Below are positions 14,706 to 25,999 of a DNA stretch of 64,000 bases, in pieces. The translations under genes and the position numbers were made by a program. Source of the stretch: Aquila chrysaetos chrysaetos (taxonomy: Eukaryota > Chordata > Aves > Accipitriformes > Accipitridae); NCBI RefSeq assembly GCF_900496995.4, contig NC_044014.1, positions 25,442,234 to 25,506,233 on the forward strand, given 5' to 3'. The notes beneath the pieces were generated by a model that did not search any database, was not told where the DNA came from, and worked only from the letters and a program-made list of their open reading frames with translations. Numbering within the stretch: position 1 is the first letter of the stretch; each line of letters begins with the position of its first letter.

Positions 14706-15187
14706 AAGAAATGGCATTCAGAAGGAATGAAAAAAAGGAAGAGACCAAAGGAGCATAGGTAGGCCTTTTCTAAGTAATTTTTCTAAAATAAAAATTCAAA
14801 ATTAACTAATTCACCTTATGGCAAAGGTTGGCTAAAACTATAAAAAATGTTGAGTTTTGTTCTAGCTTGTGTTGCCTTCAGTATGCCTTAAATTAATTGC
14901 AAGGATCCCTGTGCTTGCATGGTGTATCTCCAACTACTTCGTAGAAGAAAGCAAGCATTGAAAGGAGACTTCAAAGCCAAGAGTGCAATAACAAACTTTT
15001 GTGTAGTTATATATGTTTTTATAATACAGCTTTAATAAAGGGTGTATTTTCTCTTCTCTTCAGTCTGGATTTCCCTCTTTTTCAACACGAGAAAATTAAA
15101 GCTGAAAGATTGTATGTTGAAGTCCATGCTTATGTCACGGTTAAGTTTGCAGATGAGAAAATGAGAAAGGCTAATTTTGCTCACTGA
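14706..15187 (+). other. Candidate two-exon transcript segment (14706-14758 and 15064-15187)
   Basis: The first block is preceded by a pyrimidine tract and GGCAG, and followed by AG|GTAGGC. The second is preceded by TTCTCTTCTCTTCAG. Both are open in compatible phase: the first encodes KKWHSEGMKKRKRPKEH. Joining gives Ser and then LDFPLFQHEKIKAERLY and on to a TGA at 15187. The intron would be 305 bp. No known protein is recognised, and short open blocks are common by chance, so this could equally be a lncRNA or nothing. Confidence 0.2.
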
Positions 15188-18100
15188 TGAGCTATGTGTA
15201 TTTTGTATGTGTATATACAGTGAGCATATAAGAGGAAAAAGTGTTTTCTCATTTCCTTAGATTTTAGTTTGCAGATCTGGTACTGCTCCCTTTGATACTA
15301 TGCCTAATAACCTTTTGTCTTGCTAAATTAGAAGCTCTGCAGTCAGCTGGGATGAAAATAAAGGTGTCAGCTACAACATTAGGGTTTTCTTCTACATGAC
15401 CCAAACAGTGGCAATGTAGATTACTCATCAGGAAAAGCTGGTTCAAAGAAGTGATGTGGATCATAAAGCAGGCACCAATTTGTCACTGTATAGGTGCATA
15501 AACCTACTACACTGTACATGCTAAATGGCCAAAAGGAAAATCAGCTGCCAGGAGTTTTTGCTATGTTCATAATGTCTCTGTTGCCTTGGTACCTTTATTG
15601 AACCAATGCTGCCATGCCACTAAATACGTTTGAGGCATATTCCGCTGTTTCTTTCACTGTATTGTTGATGTTACAGATTGAACTCTGCATATCTAGCTTA
15701 TGTTAATTCCCATGGCTTCTTAGTGCTTTTTTATAATAATATAAACTCTTCACATAGTCCAATTATTGCTTCAACCTGTATCCTGTACATTGACTTTTAA
15801 AAGCACTCTAGAGTTCAAATACAACCTTACAGCTACAACACAATAACCAACAACTTATTCCACGTTGGTTAACAAGTGAGAAAGTAATTATTTTTTTCAC
15901 TAGTTATTACAAACCTCAGCCAAATTCAAATTGACGACATACTGATGAGAAATTTAGGGCCTGAATGTCCAGCGCTGCATATTCCACCATCATTTTCACC
16001 ACCGCATCATGGTAGTAAAACGATAACTCTGTTGTATGTTGCTTTGAATATCTCTCAGCATACATCTACATGTAGGAGAATCCAGCCTTGTATACCAGTG
16101 TTGGGTACCCTGCACCTTCTACTTGGCTTTATTATTCTCAACTATTTAACAGTCATTTCCTCAGTAATCACTTGTGTATTTCTTCAGGTAATATTATTAC
16201 CTTGTAACTAGCAATGTTACTAGCATTAAAATTTTGTTTTGCATTATGTTGCTTAGATTGATTTATTAAGTTGCACTAAACATAAAACAACAAACAACAC
16301 ATATGCATAAAAATTAAGATGCTTTCTATTCTTAACCTTTTTAAACTGTTTTTTAAAGCAGGGTTTCAGCTTGGTTTGGATGATTGATTATAGGAATCTT
16401 GTGCATGCAACCAAAGCACAGTATTTTAAGTCATGTCGTCTTTTCATTTTTAAGGAATGAAATGATCTTTATATCTTGACATGTTTTATCATTTTGAGAC
16501 TGAACAAGTTATCTGTATGAGTTCAATGTCTAGCTCTTTAAACTGATAGAATATTATCAGGACTTATTAAAAACAAGCACAGCTTCCTATTACAGCTGTA
16601 TTTCAAAAGTGAAACTAATGGTTTAACAAATTCTCTGTAATGATATTGTCAGTTAATGGTATTTTTAATAAGTCTTCTACCAAAAAACGTTAAGATGATG
16701 TGGTATTTTAGTTCTACAGTAGTGGCTCTTATGTGAGTCCCACTGCTAAATACTTCATACAAAATTCTCAAAGAGGTTTTTTATCATATATGTATTAAAA
16801 CTTGTTCTCTGGGACAACCAAATAATAGGAATAAAAATAATACATCATTTTACTTTTAATTACCAATTAGTCCCATGGGACTGTCCTTATCCTTTTAATG
16901 GTAGTCCTAATCCATACCTCTAACAGGCATAAAAGTGAGCTATTAGAGGCACTCCTGCTGTGTTTTGCCCACTGGATGTTTTTGTTCCTTTGTTTCTTGC
17001 AGATAAAAGTGAGACAATCCATCCTATGTCTTTCTAGATCATGATTATTTTTGCACAAGTGCAGTTTCTTAATAGGACTTGGTCTACATAGGAAAATTTT
17101 GGCGTCACAGCTGTATCAGAGACTATTTTTTTCCCTTTACTTCATTCCACCATAGCTGTGCTGGCAAAACTTCTACTTTATAGGCATTTACACTACCAAG
17201 AAATCCTGTTGCTGGTTTTGCTTGTATTGCTTGAGAAACAGGTTTGTTTCTTTTGCCTACCTAAACCATACCCCTTCAGGGACAGATTACTTTCATTTTG
17301 GCTTTCCTAGTAAACCTTTGTAAGAGTAGACATGTATAGGAGGTACTAGGACACAGGTTTGGAGGAGGACTAGCTCAATGACACCATGATCTCACTAAGA
17401 CATGCAGTAGCGCAAAATCCTATGAGAAAGATGAGGGGTTTTGTTCTTCCTCATCAGTCATTCTTTTAGTCCTCTAACCACCACCACTGATGAGCTCCAC
17501 AGATGTCTGCGGCCTGTCAAAGATTAAGTAACTTGTTATGTAGGGCTTCAAGTATGGGAGTACTGAGAGTAAAAAGGACAGTGACAGAAAAGGGAAAGTC
17601 TTCACAACCCCAACATTAAAAACACACCATAGATAGAAAAAACAGATTCTTAAGGATTCTTGGTAAGTAATGTGACAATCTAAGTCATAAAAGCTTTAAA
17701 AGCTCTTTAAAGGTCAGTGGATTCCAGTAAATTTTACATTAGTACTTTGAGGTTTTGAAAGTAATGCACTTATTGAAACATTTTATTAGCATTTTTTATT
17801 CTAGTCAATAGATGTGATTTTTACAAAAAGTAGATCTTTGTGGTCTACTTCTTCAAGCCACCATTATGTCAATCAAAAATAAGTCCAGCTGATAAATTAT
17901 TTTGGTAAATAAATGAAATGCTTTTGTGGTTAGTTTAGTGTTTTCCTAAAGTCCCAGCACAGTCCAGGAAGTATTCTGCCTACTCTCTTAACCAAATTTA
18001 CTGATTGCTATGTGTCAGCCACAGCTAGTCTCTAATATTGTTTTTGCCTTGCCCTTAACAATCTTACCAAGATGCATCTTAACCCACACCGGCTTAAAAA

Positions 18101-18399
18101 CAAATGCAGGAGGCAGTGGTTGCTTTTAAAATTATTACCCCAGACATCTCCCTGGTGAAACATAAACACATATTAAAAACATGACATTAATAATTGCATA
18201 AAAGGAATGTTAAAAAAGTAGTTTCAGGAGAGAGAATAAACCATTAATGAATTACTACATTAGTGAAGTAGTTTGGGTAATAGTTGAGATGTTTGTACTA
18301 AGTTGATAAATGCTGCGCTAGTAAATCACTTGCATATATCTTCTTTTCTAGCCTTAGTTCAGAGTCCTTTAGATCTACAAAGGTTGTAGATAATTTTTG

Positions 18400-20420
18400 C
18401 ACCCACTCAGTCAATGACTGGCAATGCGGTATGTAGCCGCAGTCATTCATTCTGTCAGTCAGCAGCCCTTGATAATGTGCCTGTCAATATAATTCAGTGC
18501 CTGTTCAAGGAAAGTGACACTTTGAATAGTGGACACTTTTCAAAAGCATTCATACAGGGTCAGTTCCATGATAAATAAATATATTTTGTGTTTGGAACAA
18601 ATAGGCAATACGCATAAGTATTGCTCTGGAGTCTGAGCAGAAATACACAACCAGTCTGCAGGACACAATGAACTGCAATGAAGAGTGAATATCATAAATG
18701 CAACTTTATTTTTCATGTTGTATTAATTATGGGATAATGGATAATAAAGCCTTCAGGATCCTACTTGGCTCAATGGAGCCCTGATCCATGACCAGGGGCA
18801 CTATGCACTACTACACTACAAATGAGATATTAGAATAATACTATCAATAGTTCTTTAAACCCTATTAAAAAGGGCACATATTTTCATTGCTGAATGAAAA
18901 ACACAGGCAGAAATCTTTAATTACCACTAACAGTGTGTTAAAGAAAGTATTTATATGGCATACAGTGTTTAGTTTCTAGTTTCTATTAATACAGGCTGAG
19001 AATGTGAGGAAGAAATATGTGATAGTGACAGAATTTTTAATGGTACCTCACCTTAAATGCATTTTAAAATATGTAAATCAATAAAAAAATTATTTGTAAT
19101 AGCAGACTAAGAGTGCTGGTTAGCCTTACTGCTGAATGAAATGTATGCTACAAGCCCTATTACCATACATCGTGGGAGCTGTAGTTAGGATTAATCTGTC
19201 AAAAGGGATGGTTTAGTGTTGATGAATATGACATGTGACCATTAATGATGTTGATTTTATCTCCTGAGATTAGCATGATTTACTTCGGATGGATAATAAT
19301 GTCATTTGCTTGATGCAGTAGATCTGTTTACGAGCTGATTAAATTGTAAGGCCTTGCTTCATTTCATGCTATTTGGTTTACAGCTTCATTACTGCAATCA
19401 CAAAAGCTGTGGAAATGTCCCACATCCCATGTCACAATAAATCATTGTTTAAGATTGCAGCTATGTATTTTAGCATTTCAGTTTTGCATGGACCATGCAT
19501 TCCTTAACAAATATGTGATTGGGAATACATTAACAAGATATTCTGGAACATACTGCTGCAGAAATGTAGAAAATCAGCCTGAATCTTTTAATTGAGATTA
19601 AGGAAGCACTTGAGTAATTAGCTGTAACAAATTACCTTATTATTTAGACAGTGAAGTAAACGTTTTTGTTGCAAGAATGATTATCATAAATCTGCAGAAA
19701 AGTGACAGTCAAACAACCATAAAGGAAACTTGTAAGCAAACTACATTTTATGCCTATTACCTTTTACATTTAAATAAAATTTATCATAGACATACTCTAA
19801 AAAGAATGTATTTGTTGTTTAGGGATAGTATATGTTACAAGCTATACAATCTGTAACTACTGCACTGGGAGGAGTATATGCATGTAGATCACAAAGGAAA
19901 AAAAGAATCTTTTAATTATAATGGCAAATGCTAATGTTGCCATAGTTAAGGCTGTGTCAACGTTTTCATTACAAACCCAGTTATAAAGGAAGAAGGAGAG
20001 AGGGAGGGTGGTAATCAGCCATCAGATTGCTGTGTGTTAAAATTTTGTATACAGAAGGGCACACTGAGCTCTCACACCACGTAAATTGGCGATATCTGTG
20101 AAACCTTGCTTGCAGTCCCAGTGAGAGGAGGACCAGGGCCAAGCTCTCAGCTTGGGAGTGAAGGTGACTTTTTGTTGCAATAATTTTTTCACTTTTTGTG
20201 TAAAATTATATCACTACTTTTATTGTACAAATGACAAAAAGTTACATTTATCAGTCATATGGGGCCTTTAAGAGCTTGTGGCTTACCACTGGCTGACTTT
20301 GATAACCACAGTTGATTAAGTCTTTGTTCATGTGCTTAATTTTAATGACAGTTTTTTTTAATTTGAAGACCATCCTTAAATAATTAGCTAAAGTTGCATG
20401 TTTTATTGTAAGAGAATGGA
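18400..20420. promoter_or_regulatory. Candidate conserved non-coding block in the desert
   Basis: About 2 kb of AT-rich but complex, repeat-free sequence. It has many homeodomain ATTA/TAAT cores (for example near 18725 and 19240-19340), GATTA, ATAAATCAT and TGACA motifs, and no low-complexity erosion. This texture is typical of long-range enhancers around developmental regulators, and the ZNF503 desert in vertebrates is known to be rich in them. Conservation cannot be measured here. Confidence 0.4.
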
Positions 20421-20429
20421 ATTTCTTTT

Positions 20430-23400
20430 AGTTCTCTCTCCCTCCTTCTTTTTTTTAAAACCCCCTAAGCCAGTTCCCGGGGGATTTCATGGAAACATCT
20501 CAAATTACTTCACATGTGAATTCTGCTGGGTTATAATACAGTCAAATGTGAATGTGAACTTTATTGTGGATTTGTGAACCTTTTTTTCCCTTAGCTTTTA
20601 CCTAGCAAAACTCCACTCTACCTCAAAATATTTCAGTTGGCAGATGAAGAAGTGGGAACCCCAAGAGGAACTATACTCATGTATAGTCATATACATGTAC
20701 TCGAATGATATTCTAGGTCAGGCCTAGAGTATCCAAGGATTTCCAAATGTGTTGCAGCAATGACCATGGTCAAGATTTTTTACAAATGATTCATGACTTG
20801 ACTACTCTGGTCACCCAACCTGAGACATTTTGAAAAGCCTGGGTTTTTTCTTGTTTGTTTGTTTGTTTTTAATGTCTGACGCATGAAACATTCTGGAAAG
20901 TGGATTCTTTCAGGAGAGTTCATGCTGTGGATTTGGAAAGAGGGGACAACTCTAATGCTTGCAACTCAATTCTGTCTGGTGGTTTGGGGACAGATTTACT
21001 GAGTTGATTTAGTTTTCCAATATATTGTGGCTGCTGGGCATAGATCTACCACCTTTGATTTTTTGCAGAGCCAGTCCCTGTTGACATTGGTAAAGGTAAT
21101 GAAAATGTTTCACATGTTGAAATGTTGATATTTCCAGCAACATTTCAACTAATCAAATGAAAACCGCGATAAACATTTTCTCCTGTTTTCCACATAGCTC
21201 TAGACCTGAGTTAATGAAAACATATCCTTGAAAATAAATGTATGAATAAGTTTATTTTTCACCAAAAAAAAATTTAACTGCTGGGGCAAAAAGAAAAAGC
21301 AAAAAGAGGAAACCACACTTTGAATCTTCATTGCTTCAGGAAACATTAGTAATATATTGCATCCCTGCTTAAGTTGGCTGAAATGTTATTATCGCAGTTT
21401 AACAGTTTTATGTTTTATAACTTCGAAATTAAACAAAACAAAGGCTTCCTCTCTTGATGAGCTGCACCTTTTGACAGCAATTTGGTTTCCAGCCAAAAAG
21501 AAAATGCAAAGGCAAAATTTTTCAGGGTGTACATTCTTTCACTGATATTCCTGTTGAAACTAAAAGAAGAATGCCCTTGAAAATCCTAACTGCTGGCTTC
21601 ACTAAAAATATATAATTTCACCACCCACCTGCCAGTGATGGTTAATTTAATGTAATTTATGCATAGAAGAAAATCCCTTCCTAGCACTATGAGGTGGAGA
21701 GGCTATCAGCCAGGCTGATGGAGTAATGGTAGTTTTGTGAAAAGAAAGACCTTTAACCTCAATAGCTGAAGTCATCTCCATGGGCTTTAGTAACCACTAT
21801 TCATATTAACAAGGACAAAAGTACTAAGGACATATAATTTCTTAGTTCACTTACAAGCTGTCCCCAATCTGCCCTCTACCATTCCTTAGACTCTGATGTT
21901 TGGGGAATCTATTTAAATACAACTAATGAATTCTGGCTGATACTTTGAGGTTGTTTTTCTGAAAATGGTGGCACTGTGCAATATATATGTGTCTACCTTA
22001 CTGATAAACCTGCTACTGTGATAGGAGTGAGGAGACTATTTGATCTTTGTGACTGAACCCTGAATAAACAATTTATACGTTCAGAAAGTTGATGGCTACT
22101 GGAAGATGCTTCATCAGCCTTCTCTGCAGGTGCTTTCGAGTACAATAATTATTGAAATAGGACAGAAAGAAGTAAAAGAGCAGTTTAAAATTATTTGGAT
22201 GAATGCAACTAAAGGACAGAAGTTGATTCTCTGAGTGGAAAAGGGGAAAACCTATGCAATATTTTGCAACAGGAGAATTGGTTTAACTGCAGGTCTGTTC
22301 ACTGATAAATGAAGCAAGCTAATCTGAAAATAATAATTAAAACAAAATGCTGGTCTACATTAGAAGGATCCTGGGCAGCTTTAGGCCAAAGAATTTTCCA
22401 GACTGGTGTTGAAACTCAGGCAGGAGAATACACTTTTTGTCTGGCTTTGGATCTTGTACTTCTACACAGAATATCCTTAACCCTAAGGCAAGGTCTGCAG
22501 ATGTTACACCCACTGCATCTGAAGATCTAAATTTTATATTCCAGGTCATCTACATAGCAGGAGCTCTTGGGTACCAAGAAAACTGTGGTATTTTGGAAGA
22601 CAGCACTGCTCATGAGAACTTACAATTGGATTGCAGAATTCCAGTTAGAAAGCTGAGTCCAGCAATGTGTTAGCACTGTTTTCTGTTTGAACACTAACAT
22701 TAATAGGGATATTTTCCCAAATTTAAGCCACTAAGAGAAAGCACTGAATTTTCTTCCAGCAAACAATTTATGTTCCTTCACGAACTTGCTGATGTCAGCA
22801 GAGTTGGGCAGGCATGTACTGGGACCAAATTTTCTTTAAGAGGTTCTTAAGGAATCAGCATGCCCCGAATCCCTGGCTGTTCTAGAAGGCATCCAAATGG
22901 CTGCTGAGGAGGGCCAAAGTTGTAAGCAAAGAAAATCTACAAGGCAGTGTGTATGCGTGTACTTACATTACATCCATCATGAGCCTCGTTAAAATGTTTA
23001 GAGGGTGCTTGATGGCACTTACAGCAGTGAGTTCTGAGCAGCTTTGGGAATCATATCCATGTGTTTTCTGAAGAAAGATAGATTCCTAAAAGGTATCTTG
23101 TTAGATTTCCGGATGAGAAAAATCTCTGTGATGATGCAGTCTGATGTTCTGTATTACCCGTGCCACAGAATTTCATTGAGGGGCTCCCGCATTAAGTGCA
23201 GCTATGTTTGATTGAGCTAGCTAAAGAATATGAAGAGAAATTGGGGCAGACAATTTGTTATTTTCTCCCTTCATAGAGTTCAAAAATAGGTTTTGCAAAA
23301 AGCAATTGTGCCTCCTTCAATTATTGCATTACCTCTAACACAGAGACTGCGGTAGTCAAGCCTTTTAATGAACAAATTTTGTAGAATTTAGGGTCTCTGA

Positions 23401-24600
23401 AGTGCAAAGCCACAACAGAGTGTGGCTCTTAATGTGCCATATAAGCATTATGTTGCTTGCTTTCTCTGTCAAAGCTGGCATGTACCAGAATGCAGTAAAA
23501 GAAAAACTATTTCATTCAAAATTAAATGGCGACATCCAATTAAAGAAAAGTCTCAAGTCTGAAACCGTAAAATCTATTGAAAGTTTCTTTCTGTTTTAGA
23601 GGAAATGTACCAATTGCTAATGGAAGAGTTACTCTAAACGATGGGCTACTAGTTAACTATTATGTGTTCTAGCAGGATTTGTGGATGGATTTTTTTTTTT
23701 TTTTTTCATTCCTCCTCCTCAGAAGATTTGGAGAAAAGAACAGAAAACTATTGAAAAGATTTGCTTGGTCTTTTATCTTTTGAATCAGTGTCATACTAAC
23801 AAAAAGATGTTTTGAAGTCTTTAACCATTAATTGACTAACTGGTTTTCTTTAGACATAAAACTTGTCAAGGTCTTGATTGTTGTGAATCCATGGTGATAG
23901 ATTCTGGCTGACTGCCTAAGTACAAGGTCTCTGAACACTAGGGTAACACTTTCTGAAACAATTTGGGCTTATCCCCCGTAATGTCATTTAAACAAACTTA
24001 ATTGACTAAAACTTTCATTTTTGTGCATTCTGTATGAGGTACTATTTGAGAAAAGAGGCCTTTTAGGAACAGACCCTAAATGACAAAATCTGACCTCTAC
24101 CTAGCCTTAGATTTCTCAATTCTTGTTTATTTACACAAAATAAGCCAATATTAACTGCATTAAAAATTCACTATAAGCAGAAAGCCTGTTATATACTCTC
24201 ATTTTCCTTTAGTGAATAACCTTTAAAATGGGTCCAAACTGAGACTCTATGACTAGCATAAAATTCACACACTTCTGCAGTAAGACTAATCATTATCTTT
24301 AGATAATTGCCCATGCATGTCAGTCAGTAAGCTTGTTCTTTATGAAAGGAATAAAAAGTTTCAGACTGAAAGTTAAGACTTGACATTTTTTTGTTGCAGT
24401 GAAACTTTATGAAGAGATGCCCCTGGGATGATTTTCTTAAATTTAGAGTTCTGGACATTCCCAGAATTACGCATTCATCTCTACAGAATAGCAATTTGCA
24501 TTTTCCACTTCTCTTTCACTGGTAAAATTACTTGTGTTTGAGTGGAAGTAGTACGTCAGATTTAAATAATATACAGGAGTGATAAAACTGTACTCTAATG
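20430..24600. other. AT-rich intergenic sequence with a hairpin and a poly-T tract
   Basis: No gene seen. It contains (GTTT)n near 20849-20863, the 12-bp inverted repeat at 21116-21149, and a T run at 23690-23706. The complex AT-rich stretch at about 23150-23600 could be another conserved element, but this is only a textural impression. Confidence 0.5.
21116..21149. repeat. Perfect 12-bp inverted repeat with 10-nt loop
   Basis: GTTGAAATGTTG (21116-21127) and CAACATTTCAAC (21138-21149) are exact reverse complements. The loop is ATATTTCCAG. It would fold as a stable short hairpin on either strand, although the stem is too short for a typical pre-miRNA. Confidence 0.85.
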
Positions 24601-24610
24601 CTTTTTCCAG

Positions 24611-24669
24611 GGAACACAACAACTCTGGAATGACTGCTTCATCTCTAGGAAGTCTTCAAATATCAGAAG
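24611..24669 (+). other. Candidate 59-nt splice-bounded open segment
   Basis: It is preceded by GCTTTTTCCAG and followed by AGAAG|GTAAAA. One frame reads EHNNSGMTASSLGSLQISE with a one-base lead, which would also be in phase after the 14706-14758 block. There is no recognised homologue. The chance of a random open 59-mer is high, so confidence is low. Confidence 0.15.
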
Positions 24670-24719
24670 GTAAAAGTTCTTAACACCTAATGAGTTTTGC
24701 ATGGCCCACACAACATGAA

Positions 24720-25230
24720 TTGGTGGTAGTACTCTACTCTGCAGTTCTCAGGGCCCTCAGGGCTCTAATAGGCCTTAATGGCCCTCACCAGCTTCCCTCA
24801 GGGTCTCCCCCAACCCCTGCCCACAGGCCCTGGAGCTCCCTCTGTCCCTGCCTGAGCTAGACTGTAGGAGTGCCAGTCTCCAGCCTGGCCACAGGCCCCA
24901 CTGATCCCAAGCCCGACCTGTGGGCTAATGGCCTTGGCCTCACTTTGTCACCATGGACCTGCTCAGAGATCATGACCTCAGTTACACTTACTGGGTCTGA
25001 TCCTGACCTGCAGATAGACTGCCAGCTTGACCGTGCACCTGCCTCATCACCACAAACTTGTCTAATGCTCTGAACTCTTGGTTGAACATCAGCTGCTATC
25101 TATGGTCCTGTCCTGCTTTCTCACTGGGACAGCCAGGAGCCTGCCCTGGTGACTGTGGCATTGCCCTTGGCTCCCCATTCCCTGTCGGAGCCGCTGCCCT
25201 TGCTGCTTCCTGACAGTAGTGCAAAAGGTT
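24720..25230. other. GC-richer insert of unknown origin in AT-rich DNA
   Basis: About 500 bp of roughly balanced to GC-rich sequence, rich in CCTG, GACCTG and GGCC words and poor in CpG. It lies between strongly AT-rich flanks. It is not a CpG island, and no coding frame longer than 67 codons is present. It could be a transposon or LTR fragment, but I do not recognise the family. Confidence 0.4.
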
Positions 25231-25948
25231 TTATCTTACCAAAACAGTATCACAGATAGGACCCGTAGACCAATCCTTACTCTGCTGTAGTCAAAGGTTG
25301 ACTTCTGGTGATGTTGGTGATCTTTTTGTTTGGGAATCTCACCAAGAAGCCCATCCACTGAAGGAAGCTCCTGTTAGCAGTGTACTTGTTTCATGAGCAG
25401 AGGATTTCTGTCGTACAATTCCTTTTCTACAATAACCACAGAGCTTTAACATAAACATCATGTTTTCTTTTAGTCTTTCTTTAAAAAATTATTCCAAGAA
25501 AATAGAAGTTTAGCCTAAGCAGCTTTGTAATGAGTTAAAAATCACATGGCTGAGTTGGGACTTGGGCATATTTCACTACAGACAAAGTCTAGCTGCAACC
25601 TGGAATAGTGTGAAATAGTCAGTTTTGTCTCTTGGACACACAGAAGTACTGCAACTCTACTGCAAACCTAAGTACCAAGCAGCAGCTGTACTCCTCAAAG
25701 GGTGCCAATCAATGTGCCAGTTATTTCTCCTAAGAGAATGCAACTATTATTAGCGGTTATTGTTAGCATGGAAATCTTTCTGATTTAAGGGATTTTATTA
25801 TATTTTGGGTTGAATAGACCTAGGTTTTGCTGACCAAAACAGAAAAAACCAAATCTCAATCTTATTTGAAGACAAGTTTTAACGGGAAAATGTTATTGTA
25901 GTTTTCAATTCATTGAACACATATTCAGAACTAAATTTTTTCTTTAGA

Positions 25949-25986
25949 AGTTTTATATATATTTATATAGATATATATATAAAACT
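25949..25986. repeat. Perfect 14-bp AT-rich hairpin
   Basis: AGTTTTATATATAT (25949-25962) and ATATATATAAAACT (25973-25986) are exact reverse complements around a 10-nt loop. It is a TA-microsatellite-derived cruciform candidate. Confidence 0.8.
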
Positions 25987-25999
25987 ACATTTTTGCTAT

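Larger units (their letters stand above)
10500..18400. other. AT-rich intergenic desert
   Basis: No recognisable gene. It contains an 11-bp direct repeat AGCTGGTGGCC (10732-10742 and 10750-10760) in a short GC-richer patch, a purine tract (12006-12050), a 17-bp direct repeat (13180-13236), and a pair of splice-bounded open segments (14706-15187) described separately. Confidence 0.55.
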
